In this document: positions 20,591 to 31,830 of the stretch, one piece after another | How the letters are laid out: every line of letters begins with the position of its first letter | Position numbering within the stretch: position 1 is the first letter of the stretch | Source of the DNA: Darksidea phi | Lineage: Eukaryota > Ascomycota > Dothideomycetes > Pleosporales > Lentitheciaceae | Reading direction: 5' to 3' | DNA length: 64,000 nt | NCBI GenBank assembly: GCA_030770425.1 | Contig: JASJFT010000017.1 | Location: 248,001-312,000, forward strand | Made by a program: the position numbers and the translations under genes | Notes under the pieces: model-generated | The model's database searches: none | What the model was told of the DNA's origin: nothing | What the model saw: only the letters and a program-made list of their open reading frames with translations

Positions 20591-21221
20591 CTTTTCCGAT
20601 CTTCGCCCTCCGGGTTGGTTGAATCTAGGTACTGGTCAGAGATAAGGCCGGCAACAACGGTGCTGGTTCTTCTAGCGTCTGTATCGTGACATTAAGGCCA
20701 TGTTGTTGAGAAAAAGGTGCTGTTTCACAGCTGCTTCGGATAAGCATTAGTGGATGTGGATGATTACGTCAAGAGCCCTGTTTTGGCCTCGGCTCTCCAT
20801 TTGCATCCCACGCGGCGACATATCTCAAAACAACAAAAAATATATTATAGATATGGGTGGCGTGAATGGCGCGAGTGGCAGGAGCTTGTGCTGACCAATT
20901 GTAAAAAGGGGATGCGCCTACGGGTGATGAACACGTTACCCTGTTGGCATTTGCAGGATCTAACTAGAAATGGAATTGCTGGTATAATTAATTGTCCTAC
21001 AAAATTCTTCCTCTCTGGACCCGATAGTCACCTGAAAGGCCCGATCCATGGAAGGCAGGGCTCGGTCAAGATCTAGGATGCCTCATGTTTGCACGAGCAT
21101 TCGTGTCTGCGAGGTATCCGTTCCTCCTCGAGAACAACCAGTGCTAGCTTAAGCTTGAGTTCCCCATTTCCGACCACCTTCAACTACCCTATCCCACCAA
21201 ACCGTCAACCTCGCACTACCC
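20591..21221. other. Intergenic region
   Basis: About 630 bases between two minus-strand genes. No gene seen; the part around 20820-21000 is AT-rich. Confidence 0.45.
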
Positions 21222-22985
21222 CTACAACTCCCCATCCTCACTCTCTGGTCCTTCCCATTCCGGCCGACACCGACATCCCGCCACCTTCAAATGCAGCACA
21301 CCTACTCTACTAGCTTCCTCGAACCACTCCGCCCACTGCAACTCATGCTGTACAAATTGTTCACATTCACCGGTCATCGCCCTCTCTTGTCCCACCTTCT
21401 TCAGAAATTCTCTCAGTTTAACTGCGCAGCTGTGTACTAATGGGACTGTCAGCCTAGATGTCTCTTTTTTACGGTTCTTGTTGGCCGATGTAGAGTTGGC
21501 CTTGAAGGTGTCGAGCTCCGTGCGCACCATCCGCTCGAGGCGGTTGCAGAGCGAGAAGTATATGTCCTCTGATTCGTCGTAGGAGAGGAGGGCCATGGCG
21601 GCGTTTTTGACACGTATTGTGTCACTGAGCAGATCCAGATCAGCGAAAGCCAGAACACAAGTAAAGGGGGAAACGCAGACTAATGAGCAGGCAAAGACTT
21701 TTGCGTTATACGTACTCGAGTTTCGCGTGCGTGCAGGGTAGCACTGACGGTTGTCTGAATGTCCAATTCCGTGCAATGTCGCGCATCACAACCACATCTT
21801 TAAATGACGTATTGGTGTTAATGATAGGCGTCTGTGTCATCTCCCAGTCGTCCACAGCCTGTGCTTCCTCATTATCCGAGAAGTCTGAGTAGCTGAACCC
21901 GTAACCTTGATCCTTCCTGGACGCTCGGGGCATGTACCCTGAGTTCTGACTGTCAGGCATATCTACGTCTTCATTCGTAGGTGTTCCACCTGGGGTGCCT
22001 GTACTACCCGCTGGACTGGAACCAAACCCAGACCCGGGAAGGGATCCAAAGCTCTGAAAATACCCAGGACCGCGGAAGGAGGGGCGCTGCCCCGTCGAAC
22101 CGAAATTAGAATGCTCTGGAACACTGACGAGTTTTTTCCCAGGGGTCTTCTTGTAGAAGCTCATGCTAGCCAACTCATCGGAAGCCAGGCTAATCCGCGC
22201 GCCGGTGGCACGAATAGCCTCTATCTCCGGATTCGGTGGGGTTGTCGGGGGTGTAAGGTGGGACAAAGCCTCAGGTATGCTCGACTGCGAAGACCCCGGG
22301 AAGAACGAGCGGACCGGCAAGAGTGGCGGAATTGGATGTCCATCCGCGACAGCCAGGCTTGGTCTATGCTCCTTTTCCCCCTGCATCAACTCATCCATTC
22401 CAAATGACAACCTTAGAATAGTCTCATGCCGCTTAGCTTGTCTAGTCTTCGGCTTGTCCCAACCCTTCGTCTGGAACGAGGAGAACACCGGTTTGGTGGC
22501 TTGGAACATGTCCTCTGTGTCTTCTGGAGGGTCAGAGTTTGCACGCTTGGGTCGGATGGGGGGTGTATCCTGGGTATCTTCCTTTGTATACGATGCGCAT
22601 TAGCGTTCGAGAAATGGTTGATTGAGCGGAGTTAGGGTGGGCTTACGCTGCTGGAGGATGTGTCTGTAAATGGGATGCGTATTTTCCTGCTCGATGGAGT
22701 AATGCGGGTAAGCTTTGCGTGTCCGCGTCTGGGCATATGCGCCGATAAGGATGATGGTGTCGCTGTACGGTTTGACCGCTTGTGACCGCTTGTGACCATT
22801 GTTACGGAGGGCGATCCTGAGCTGTCAGGCTTTGGTGAATTATTGGATGCGAGAAGGAAATGCAAAAAAGCTGCTGTATGAATGCGAAAGGTATGACATT
22901 GGGTGAAAATGGGCGGGCGGATATTGTGGATGCAGCTGAGGTTGATCCACGGGCGTGCGTCAGTTGAGAACGAGCTGTTCGGCAC
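21222..22985 (-). CDS. Hypothetical fungal protein, about 535 residues
   Basis: A three-exon minus-strand model, 22985-22647, 22581-21716 and 21624-21222, gives up to 535 residues with matching phases. The 5' start is uncertain: an internal Met beginning MVTSGHKRSNRT (about residue 63) is at least as likely as the first. I do not recognise the protein. The first 390 residues are disordered and Ser/Pro/Gly-rich with short conserved-looking patches (IPFTDTSSSS, KRANSDPPEDTED, ILRLSFGMDELMQ, ISLASDELASMSFYK). The C-terminal exon encodes a helical domain (about 400-500) with LLSYDESEDIYFSLCNRLERM and FEEASRVGVL. It may be a nuclear or scaffold protein, but this is only a guess from composition. 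Confidence 0.6.
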
Positions 22986-23373
22986 AAAAAGAAAACTTGT
23001 GGGTGGAAGTTAGCGCAGAAGCAAGGCAGATGCGTTCTTGTTTGCCTTGCGTTAAAAGATCCAACATGCGCGTAATTAGATTCGATCGCCTTTAACCTTC
23101 CTGTTCAGTTGGCCCAGCAATTAATGCCTGGCTATGTCGTCTACGTGCGACATCACTGCACATTTCAAGATAACCCACTGTATACGTCATCTCGTAATAT
23201 ACTTGGTCCAGGTCAACGCTGCGTGCGAACAATGGAATTTCTAGAACAAAAGCGGGATAACAGAGCTTCCGCTGACAGATACGCCTATCCCAACACATTA
23301 TCAGAATCAATCCATCACACATGCTTCCTCCTAGGTATGCAACATGCTAAAACGCCGCCAATGCTGATGCTGC
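22986..23373. other. Intergenic region
   Basis: About 390 bases between two minus-strand genes; no gene seen. It should hold the aspartokinase 3' region and the next gene's promoter. Confidence 0.45.
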
Positions 23374-25176
23374 CTACTCCAAGAACGTAAAAAGATTTGT
23401 ATGCACGACGCTGCGACCATTAGCGGGGTTGTTGTGATTGAGAAGGGTTATTTACTTGAGAGCGCGGTCGGCTTCGAATTCTTCTATTACACAAGATATG
23501 ACGATTTCGCTAGCACCTTTTGCAGATTTAGTCAAACAATCTCACTCCTATTCATGTAGAAAAGAGAATGTCTTACCTTGCGAGATCATTTCAATGTTGA
23601 TATTGTTATCTCCTAGGACGGAGAAGAACCTGCCGGAGATGCCGATCATGTTCTTGAGCTGCTTACCTACCAAGCTCACGATGGCCATGTCGGGTACAAT
23701 ATCGATAGTGCCCAGAGAACCCAGATCTGTGACGGCACCGCGCAGGTCCTGGTCTTTGATCTTGTACTCGTCTTCTCCACCGCCGCTGAGCAGGGCAGAC
23801 TCGGAATGCAGGGCCATAGAAACATGGACCTCAGACGAAGAGATCAGGTCGACAGAAAGATGCCATCGGTCCAGAATACTGAATATATTCATAAGGAAGC
23901 CATGAGCGCGGGTGCGCTTGTTGCTGTGCACATTGAGCACGATAACATTGTGCTTAATGGTAACAGCTGTTGGACGCTTTGGCCTTTGATGCAGCGAGAG
24001 CAGACTTGCAGAGCGCGTGCGAAAGAGCTTGGAGTCCTTGAGCGGAGTGTGAAGGTCTATTTCGTCGACCTTGTCAGGAAAGATGACAGTGCCATTGTTA
24101 CGTGGGTTCATGACATTCTTGATGCGGATGGGGATGCGGGCGCGGATGGCCTGCTCCATGGTGAACGGATGGATGACTTCGGAGCCGTAGAAAGTCAGTT
24201 CGGCGGCCTCGGAGGGGGTCACGGTGGGAAGGAGGCGCGCTGTAGGTACTTTGCGCGGGTCCGCCGTGAAGATGCCGTCTACCTCCTTCCAAATCTGAAG
24301 TTCCTGGGCTTTGACACCGACCGCAACAAGGGCAGCGCAGAGGTCGGTGTATCCGCGCCCGACGGAGCTGAGGATGCCGCCCGGAACGTTGCCGAAGAAG
24401 CCAGTGATGACGGGCACCTTGTCGCCGCACGCCTCGACCTCTTTGGCCAGAGCATCAGCCACATCCCTGTAGAACTGCTCACCCAGGCTTTTCGGTACAT
24501 TGTGCTTGATCACATCAGACACGTCGGCGAACTGTGCAGGCGTGCCGCGGTCGTTCAGCAGCGCCGCCATATACCTAACGATGGGGGTAGGATTAGCACG
24601 CGTCTCACGATCAGTTCTCGAGGGCTATGTACCGACAACTGAGCTTCTCGCCCTTGCTCACGACCTTGTTCTCTGCCCGGCTCGTCACCTCTTCCAGATG
24701 CTGCGCGGACTCCAGAATCTTGACCAGGCTCTCGCACTCAGCATTGACCTCGGCCTCAAACTTGGCTAACACACTAGCATTCTTCAGTGTCTGCTGCGCA
24801 TGCTGAATGTGATCTACACGGATCGCCTCGACAATCTCGTCGTATGCCCGGGAGCCAGCTTTCTCAGCAGCTCGGGCGGCACGCAGGAGGCGGTTGGTGG
24901 TGCCTTCAAGCTTGGTATTGTTACTGCGAGCAGAGCAGACAATAGCGGTGCGGTGGTTGTGCAGACCAGCCCTGGACAGTGTCAGTATCCATCTGCCTTT
25001 CCGTCCCATGTGCACATGCGAGCCTCTTACTTGACGATGTCCGCTATGTTCTCGGCAGACTTGCCCACAGATGTTCCCCCAAACTTGAGAACGACCCATC
25101 CACCCGGGAGGTGCTTTTCCTCCGTGTGAGCTATCCGGTCCGACAGGTATTGTGATCCGTTCATGGCTGTTGACAT
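23374..25176 (-). CDS. HOM3: Aspartate kinase (aspartokinase)
   Basis: Five exons on the minus strand, 25176-25031, 24971-24633, 24574-23577, 23516-23456 and 23410-23374, give 526 residues, the usual length for fungal aspartokinase. The N-terminal motif VVLKFGGTSVGK (28-39) binds ATP and aspartate. Further signatures are VPVITGFFGN, SSVGRGYTDL, EVDGIFTADPR and the region ELTFYGSEVIHPFTMEQA. The C-terminal third holds the paired ACT domains that sense threonine, including SVDLISSSEVHVSMAL and GISGRFFSVLGDNNINIEMISQGASE. The last 37-base exon supplies NVVHTNLFTFLE; without it the protein would end early at DRALK. The enzyme starts the pathway to threonine, methionine and isoleucine. An upstream in-frame Met at 25236 would add 20 residues. 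Confidence 0.94.
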
Positions 25177-25796
25177 ATTGTAAAAGTTGCTTCCCGTCAC
25201 AGGTGTTTCCCTCAAGCGTGCAATTGATATATTCAAAAGCAGAAAACTATGCGCAGGTGGCGGCAGTTAGCGAATATGTAGCGTGTGTGAAGAGTCAACG
25301 TGAAGTTTTGTAGCATGCATGGCGGGGAATTAAAGCCGCAGCCGACCCTCGTGCCGACATCGCACGCAGCCCTATGGCGCGACGCCAAGAACGTGGCAGT
25401 TCTACAGAGGAACATTCAAATGTTGGCTACCTCACAAAAGTACAAGTAAATTGGTATATCTGATAAGCAGCAGCGCATCGCTGCTACAGGATGTAGCAAG
25501 GCTATAGAGAAGTAGACGCCAGCTACCAGGACGCCTGAAGATGCTGAGGATGCCTCCAAGCCCAAACGCCACTTCTTGTTATTCCGACCCCGATCCATCG
25601 ATACTGAACCCAACCAACGCCATGCAGTGTGAAGAAACAGCTCAGTACAGCCTGATGCGCCGTATTCCGGGAGAATTTACAACGTATTAGACAGTAGAAG
25701 CACGTCAGTTGGGCGCCAAGGCGAAGGCAAAAATCAATCGAGGCCTGTTGCGTCCAACGTTCGCTATGTCGTTTTGGATGTGTTGCGCGCAGACAC
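25177..25796. other. Intergenic region
   Basis: About 620 bases between the aspartokinase start and the 3' end of BUR1. No gene seen. It should contain the aspartokinase promoter and the BUR1 terminator. Confidence 0.45.
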
Positions 25797-27530
25797 TTAA
25801 CGTCGGTATATGTCTCTGTCTCGGTCGCGAGGTCTATCTCGACGATCCGGACTACGTGAACGAGTTCTGCCGTCGCGCCTGTCTCGTGGAAAGTTGCGCG
25901 AGTCTCCGGGTCGGTCTCTGTCTCTGAAGCCTCTACCGCGATCTGACCGATCATCCGGGTAGCCGTCGCGCGAGTGACCTGAATCTCGGGAACCGCGCCG
26001 ACCGTCCCTTGGTCGGTCATCTGGGTCTCGTGAGCGCCGATTCTCCCTTGGTCGCGGGCCTTCGTCGCCGTAGCTGGGAATGTACGTGTCAGCGGGCGGA
26101 GCGCGATGTCCCCGTTCAGCGCGCTCACCACTACCGCCGTAGCGTGGTGGGTGAGGCAGTGGGTGTCGCACGTCACCTGGAGGCGGCGGAAGATTGCCAG
26201 GCCGTGACTCTGCGCCATTGCCCCAGTTCGGCCTACGCTCTGGCGGCGGCGGTGGAGGCGGTCGGTGGTCATAGGGAGGCGGGCGCCGGTCATGACCTCG
26301 TGGGCGGTCGACACCTGGCGGCCCTCTGTCTTGTGGACCGTAACGCCCTCCGGCATTGCCCCAAGGAGGGCCACCATTCGGGGGCGGGGCAGAGCCATTC
26401 CAGTCGCCGTTTGGTCCACCACCAACTGTGCCACCCGCGGGTGCTGGAGGTGGGGCCTGCTTTTGGCCTCGAGCATTACGTCTGTCGAGCTCGTGCGAGT
26501 CGGCAAAGGTGGGGATGTCCTCCTCGCGCATCGGTCTGGGATCTTCTTTGAAGTATGGGTGGTCGATGGCGTCTATGGCATTGATTCGCGTCTTCCAGTT
26601 GAGAGTCAACAACTGGCTTAGAAGGTTGAGCCCCTGTCTGCTGAGTTCGCGGAATCTGAGCGCGAGGTTGCCAGTGCTTGGCTGGAAGGACTTGACGGGT
26701 TCTGCGCCGGGGAGAAGATTCCAGCCGGGCATACTCTGATCGTTTGGAGATCCTACTAGCTCGAAGATGATCTGTGCTTGGTGTAGGTCGCTCTGTCCCG
26801 CGAGGATGGGCTTGCGCTTGAACATCTCGCCGAAGACGCAACCAGCGCCCCACATGTCGATGGCCGGAGTATAGCGTCGCAGCTGTAGCAGCAGCTCGGG
26901 TGGACGATACCACCTAGTCACCACCAGTGAGGTGTAGTCGCGTCGCGCTTCTCCGTTGCCTTTACCGCGCTGGGGGACAGCCTCATCGTAGTGTCGGGCC
27001 AGGCCGAAGTCGCCAATCTGCAACCTGCCCCGGTTGTTGATGAGAAGATTCGCTGCCTTCATGTCTCGATGGAGGATGTGGTTGTCGTGCAGATAGCGGA
27101 GGCCCTTGAGCAGCTGCAGCATGTAGCACTTGATCTGCGGCACGGTAAAGTGGACGTCGGGATTGTCGAGGAGACCGGACAAGTCGTGGTCCATGTAGGG
27201 GCAGACCATGAAGAGAATAGCGCGCTTTCTGCCCTCTGTCTTGGGTCTCTCGACGGCCATCTCCTCTAGCTTCAGGACGTTGTCGTGGGCCAGCATCTTC
27301 AGCAGCTTGATCTCGCGCAGCGCCGTGATGGGGAAGCCGTCCTTTTCGTTGTGCATCAGGATCTTCTTCAAGGCGTAGACGTGGCCGGTGCGGACGTGTC
27401 GCGCTTTGTGGACCTCGCCGAACGTGCCCTCGCCGAGCTTCTGCAGCAACTCGTACTCGCCGATTTTCGAACAGCCCTTGAAGCGGCGCTGGAGCCCTCG
27501 GGGCGGCGTCGCGGCCGCGGGGAGCGCCAT
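25797..27530 (-). CDS. BUR1: Cyclin-dependent kinase BUR1/SGV1 (CDK9-like)
   Basis: A single-exon protein of 577 residues from the ATG at 27530 (context gccATGGCG). The frame stays open 68 codons further upstream, but that part is low quality and lies in the divergent promoter. Kinase landmarks: [10 protein letters not shown] (31-40), Lys 55 in ALKKIL, the cyclin-binding helix [11 protein letters not shown] in place of [17 protein letters not shown] (HRD 154-156), DFGLA (174-178) and the T-loop [13 protein letters not shown] with Thr near 205. From about 400 on, the tail is Pro/Gly-rich and then strongly Arg/Asp/Ser-rich (RS-like). BUR1 with cyclin BUR2 phosphorylates Spt5 and the RNA polymerase II tail during elongation. 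Confusion with CTK1 is unlikely given the [14 protein letters not shown] start. Confidence 0.9.
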   Translation of the reverse strand: MALPAAATPPRGLQRRFKGCSKIGEYELLQKLGEGTFGEVHKARHVRTGHVYALKKILMHNEKDGFPITALREIKLLKMLAHDNVLKLEEMAVERPKTEGRKRAILFMVCPYMDHDLSGLLDNPDVHFTVPQIKCYMLQLLKGLRYLHDNHILHRDMKAANLLINNRGRLQIGDFGLARHYDEAVPQRGKGNGEARRDYTSLVVTRWYRPPELLLQLRRYTPAIDMWGAGCVFGEMFKRKPILAGQSDLHQAQIIFELVGSPNDQSMPGWNLLPGAEPVKSFQPSTGNLALRFRELSRQGLNLLSQLLTLNWKTRINAIDAIDHPYFKEDPRPMREEDIPTFADSHELDRRNARGQKQAPPPAPAGGTVGGGPNGDWNGSAPPPNGGPPWGNAGGRYGPQDRGPPGVDRPRGHDRRPPPYDHRPPPPPPPERRPNWGNGAESRPGNLPPPPGDVRHPLPHPPRYGGSGERAERGHRAPPADTYIPSYGDEGPRPRENRRSRDPDDRPRDGRRGSRDSGHSRDGYPDDRSDRGRGFRDRDRPGDSRNFPRDRRDGRTRSRSPDRRDRPRDRDRDIYRR

Positions 27531-27930
27531 GGCGACAGCGATGCGCGGTGTTGGGCAGTGCGCGAGGGGCGAGGCGGCCGAAGCGTAGTGTTGGTGCGAG
27601 AAGGCGTGGTGAGCAAGATGGTGAGAGCGGCCAGTGGTGCCATCGGTCTGGTCTCTGGCGGTGCTGTGCGCGATTGTCGTGGCATCACAATAGTAATCGC
27701 GACAATGGAGGGTTCCGGATAGCGCGATAGCCACATGCCAAGCCGTGCAAGCACCACCCGTCTATCTCGGCATCGACCTCACCTCACGCGGCATCGTTCC
27801 TCAGACCCTCGACGCGCCATTGCACCCAACCCCCGCAGACACAAACCACACGCACGCCCGAGGTAGCCATTGTTTCCCCTCTGTTGCCGGCTGGCTCGTC
27901 GCTGAACTTAGACGCAGGCGCGAAAACACC
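27531..27930. promoter_or_regulatory. Shared divergent promoter, BUR1 / NDUFB2-like
   Basis: 400 bases between divergent start codons. Both promoters must lie here; no specific site can be identified. The open frame that extends BUR1 upstream crosses this region but is probably not translated. Confidence 0.5.
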
Positions 27931-28154
27931 ATGGGCCCCCCCAAGTTCCCGCCGCCGGGCAGCCACCCCATCCACATCCACCCGGCCCGCCCGCTCTACC
28001 GCTTCGTCGCGACCGGCCTCAGCGCTTCCATGTGGTTCTTCGTACGTATGCAGCCCGACCCGGTACTGGCATGGGCTCACCATCGCAGCTGATGTACCGG
28101 GCAAAGAAGGACGGCCCCGCGCTCCTCGGCTGGAAGCACCCGTGGGACCATTGA
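27931..28154 (+). CDS. Mitochondrial complex I small subunit, NDUFB2 (AGGG)-like
   Basis: Two exons, 27931-28041 and 28089-28154, give a 58-residue protein. It begins MGPPKFPPPGSHP, has a short hydrophobic segment FVATGLSASMWFFLMY (about 26-41) and ends GPALLGWKHPWDH. The membrane segment followed by YRAKKDGP and a C-terminal G-[WL]-[KR]-HPW matches the small single-span NDUFB2 subunit of NADH:ubiquinone oxidoreductase, in the form also seen in plants. It would sit in the membrane arm of complex I in the inner mitochondrial membrane and has no catalytic role. The splice falls inside the membrane span and is in phase. The downstream region has a run of T residues (28169-28180). Confidence 0.75.
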
Positions 28155-28435
28155 GCACTCGGCACTGGATTTTTTTTTTGTGTGAAGGGGGCCTTTTAGA
28201 GGCAACATCGAGCGCAGTGTCAAGATATCAAACCAAGGGAATCAGAAAATGAGGAAATTCAGAATGCAGCGGTGAAGTCATAGGCGTGCCCCAGCACTTG
28301 CGGTTTCTCTTGTCCACATGATCAGGCGTTTGCTGGTGGAAACAGCGACGCGCGAGCTCATCACCACATGTCCACCGCTTGACCCCTCTCTGTTCCGCCT
28401 TCTCACTCTACAGCCATTCTTTTGTCGGCCTCGAT

Positions 28436-29386
28436 ATGTCGTTACTTGATATGATCCGCCGCAAGGTCAACCAGCAGAGCGCCCAAGGCATGTCGCCCTC
28501 GCCCTCGCCGTCTCCACCAACGCCGCCTACGTTACGGGACTGCCAGAGTGAGTGCCGTCTCTGTGCTGGAAACGTGCCACTGATGTAAGCATACAGACGA
28601 CGACGACGACGCGTGGTCTGAGGTCACGTCGTCCGAGGGCGGCCTCCATACGCATGAGTCTCTGGAAGAGGACATGGCCCAGTTTCTTCCTTACAGCACG
28701 TCTCCACTTTGCATGCATCGGACAACCCACTAATACGCCCAGTGCCCTCCCTCCTTGGCGAAGACCTCCCTCCGTGTGGCCCGTTCGTCCAGATCGCCTA
28801 TGAGAACGTGAACACCCGGCTCCGCAAGCTCTGGGTTTACTTCCGCGGCCAGAAGTCTGTGAGCGACGTCTGTCAGGTCGTAAAAGACGATCTCGTCAGC
28901 CAGAGCATCCTCTTCCCGCCCTCCAACCAACCATCCGGTCAGCACGGCGAATCCGTGCACCGCACGCCCTGGCGCCGCGAGACCGTCTTTTTCTACGAAG
29001 TCCGCTGGATTGACTACTTCCTCCGTGAAGCACACGCTCCTGAGCCCATGACCGAGTCCGAACTCGTTGGGCGCGCAAACCAACCGACTATCCCCAAAGA
29101 GCTCGGCCTCCAGTGCGACAGGCAGGATGTGCTGGAGTTGTGGCATGCGTGGCATGCGAAAAAGCGCGCTCATTCGCCGCCTATGCCAAGCGTGCATGCT
29201 GAATCAGGTCTGAAAGCTGGTTCAAGCGGTGTGGGGAAGAACGCTAATGGAGAGATTGGAGACTCGGGCGCATCAATAGCGTTGGGCGGTGCCACTGTCA
29301 TAGTTCCGGCAAAAGAGACCGAGGAAGATATACAGCGGGAGCTGCGAACTGAGTCGAACTTTTGTTCCCAGGAACGTCGTGATTGA
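28436..29386 (+). CDS. Hypothetical protein, gene model partly unresolved
   Basis: A start at 28436 (MSLLDMIRRKVNQQ) leads through a clear first intron (28548-28596, GTGAGT..ACAG). It continues to an acidic NDDDAWSE segment and then a long open frame to 29386. The middle is unclear: the frame after the first intron stops at 28731, and the long downstream frame is entered best through a good acceptor at 28696, which needs a weak donor (GAG|GTCACG at 28620). The main part contains IAYENVNTRLRKLWVYFRGQ, a FFYEVRWIDYFLREAH segment and a Ser/Gly-rich tail. No known domain is recognised. A sequencing error or a non-standard intron may explain the junction. Confidence 0.5.
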
Positions 29387-30114
29387 GCGAATGGAAGAAG
29401 CATCGATTGCACCTCCCGATGCTCTAGAGATATAAGCTAGGCGCTGAGAAACTTTGGGCTTCGTAACAAGCATAATACAGTGTGGCTAGCATATCTCTCT
29501 TGCAGCAAGAAGCGCCAATGTGGGCATGACCGTTGCAATTTCTATCTTTTGTGGCCTTGCGATACCCCATTCGTACCCAAGGGTTAGTAGTATTTGGCCC
29601 TTTCATCATTCATGTTCCTTAGGATGTAGCTTGTATCCATCCTTTGCTGTATTTAACAAGACACGCACACTTTCGGCAATATACGCGCGCACACTGCTTC
29701 TCACACAGATTCGCAGTACCCCGTCCAAGATACTTCTCTTATCCCTCTCACTTTATTATTCCCCGCTCCCGCGCGGCTTCTAATCCATAACTAAGACCGC
29801 GTCATATCGCAGCCCGCCCACTCCCCAGGCTTTCACCTTCACCAACGACCCCGAGATTCCATGCATACTTAAACCTCTCCTCCCTGCCAGCTTCCCAATC
29901 TTCCTCCTCGTCTCGAAACTTTTTGTGACATTCTTCACGCAATCCCGAATAGTGCGCAAGCTCGGTCGGTCGCGACCTCCAACGTCTACGCAATCATCAG
30001 CCTGCGTAACTTCAGCTCCGTATATACAGCAACCTTGAGGTGAGAGTTGGAAATTTCTCGTAATTACTTTCGTTAACGCCATCACGCACAGTTACTGAAT
30101 CCCCGGCGATAACT
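29387..30114. other. Intergenic region
   Basis: About 730 bases. Two overlapping minus-strand open frames (29780-30085 and 29802-29993) look superficially protein-like but have no start context, no splice partner and no recognisable domain. I treat the stretch as non-coding; the 3' part is C/T-rich and likely promoter. Confidence 0.4.
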
Positions 30115-30743
30115 ATGGTCTCCTGGAACGCGGAAAAGGACCAGCTTGTAAGTCGCACTGAATTCCTAATATAGATCGTTCAATACTCACAGCATCTACA
30201 GCTTTTGAAAGGTGTCTTCCAATTCTGCGACATCAAGTGCAATGCCCCGCTCCTCAAACATCTTGCTGAGATGATCGGGGAAGGTAAGTCTACCTAGCAG
30301 CGTCGGCCAGGTTTTGAGCTACCCCACCGTCTCTTACTAATCCATCCGCCTCAGATTGCACGCCAAAGGCTGTGTCCCACCGTCTAAGCAACATCAGAAA
30401 CACCGGCAAGAGCACCAAGAATGCCGGCGACAGCGCGACGTCCACTCCCGCCAAGACTCCCGGATCTGGGGCCCGTGGCAGTGGTCGGTCCTCAAAGACC
30501 AAGAACTTGGTCAGTGACGTTGATGTGGTTGACGATGAGGAGGTAATTGTGAGCCCATCTATCAATCGCAAGCGAGGCCGCAAGCCCAAGAAGAGTGCCG
30601 AGAACGACAAAGACGAAGAGATGGACGAGCATACAGTTGCGAAGAAGGTAAAGATTGAGCCTGGCGAATTGGAACATCTCTTCGCGGGCATCGGCACTCA
30701 TTTCGAGGAGCATGACGGCAACATGGTAGGGGATGAGATTTGA
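30115..30743 (+). CDS. Small Myb-like (SANT-type) nuclear protein
   Basis: Three exons, 30115-30147, 30202-30283 and 30355-30743, give 167 residues. The N-terminal 55 residues form a Myb-like fold of a kind common in filamentous fungi: SWNAEKDQLLLKGVFQF, CDIKCNAPLLKHLAEMIG, then CTPKAVSHRLSNIR, which corresponds to the third, DNA-facing helix. The remainder is basic and disordered with an RKRGRKPKKS stretch that would serve as a nuclear signal, and an IKxEP-type sumoylation-like site (VKIEPGE). It probably binds DNA or chromatin; the targets are unknown. Both introns are phase-consistent, and the first splits the Myb helix exactly as in many fungal members. Confidence 0.75.
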
Positions 30744-31830
30744 TGCCCGCCAGGTTTGGATGGATCATGCATCGGAGCGGCGGATGATAGGTATGGTACC
30801 CGGCAACTCTGTCTGCCTATTTTGTCCTTAGGTGCAAAAGTCTACTGCAGATGACCGATTCCGCTTTACGATAGAAAACCCCTGGGGTGCATGCATATTC
30901 GACGGGCCTTTGGCGATGCCACATTGGGTTTGGAATGAATTGGACCCTGCAAAAAATGCCATACGATGTATTGAGGCGTTTAGTGACAACTGGATACATC
31001 TGGGACCCTGATTAGGCGTCTAGCCTTCATCATACAATTCACTTCCTTACGAAATCCTTCATTGATGTGTTGCTCATGCTTCCGGTACAGAAAAAGCGTG
31101 TGAAGGTAAACTAGACCGGTACCTGAGGGTGGGTCTTGAGAATGATTAGAGGGCCGATGGGGTGTTGTTGGAATCGGTGTTACAATAGCTGTTTCTTGGT
31201 GTGGAGCTACACTTATGGCGTCCCAGCGCTCATTCGAGCATGCAGTGCAATCTACTGCGCAAATAGTAGGCTCTCGTAAACGGCATGCCATCCCCCTTAT
31301 ATCGGAACAACGCAGGAACCCACGAGCCATGCAAGCCCTCACTTAGGAAGACAAAATCCTTGATTTCGCCCCTGTCGCGCTTCAAAATGGGCGATGCCCT
31401 CAGGGGTATTACGAATTTACCCAAAAGGCGACGACGGTCAAGTATCTGCTTGGGTATCGATTAGCTAAAAGCAACAACGCGAAGTCAAGGCAGCACATTT
31501 GGCCGTTGAAAATGCTTTACTGGCTTTTCACCTGCCAGCGACACGCACCGTCCGTATTCGTGTATGTTTGATGATTCTAGAAATTTCATCATTCATCTGT
31601 CGAAGCATCTAAGAACCCTAAAGTCACTGTAAGGCCGCGCCCGGGTCGCTTACACATACCCAGGCCGAAGGAAGCCTCCAACGTTTCCACAGACCACAGA
31701 TTCTCATTTCGTAGAATAAAGATCGATCAGAGTTCCTAGTGCCTATCAAATTCGTTGCTGTTCTTTAGAAGGCTGAGAGTATCCTTAAGCTAAGGATTGA
31801 GCGCTATGAAGAGATAGATATATTGAGCCA
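30744..31830. other. Convergent intergenic region
   Basis: About 1.1 kb between the 3' ends of the Myb-like and SNF2 genes. No gene seen; open frames are short and without domains. It marks the change from dense housekeeping genes to more accessory content. Confidence 0.45.

Noticed and set aside
23806..24642. A 278-codon plus-strand open frame
   Set aside because: Lies wholly antisense to aspartokinase, which is unmistakable on the minus strand.
27531..27734. N-terminal extension of BUR1 by 68 residues
   Set aside because: The added part lacks similarity to the family and would occupy half of the divergent promoter; the internal ATG at 27530 has strong context and starts just before the conserved region.
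29780..30085. Two overlapping minus-strand open frames upstream of the Myb-like gene
   Set aside because: Charged and protein-like at first sight, but the two frames compete for the same bases, neither has a plausible start or splice partner, and no domain is seen.
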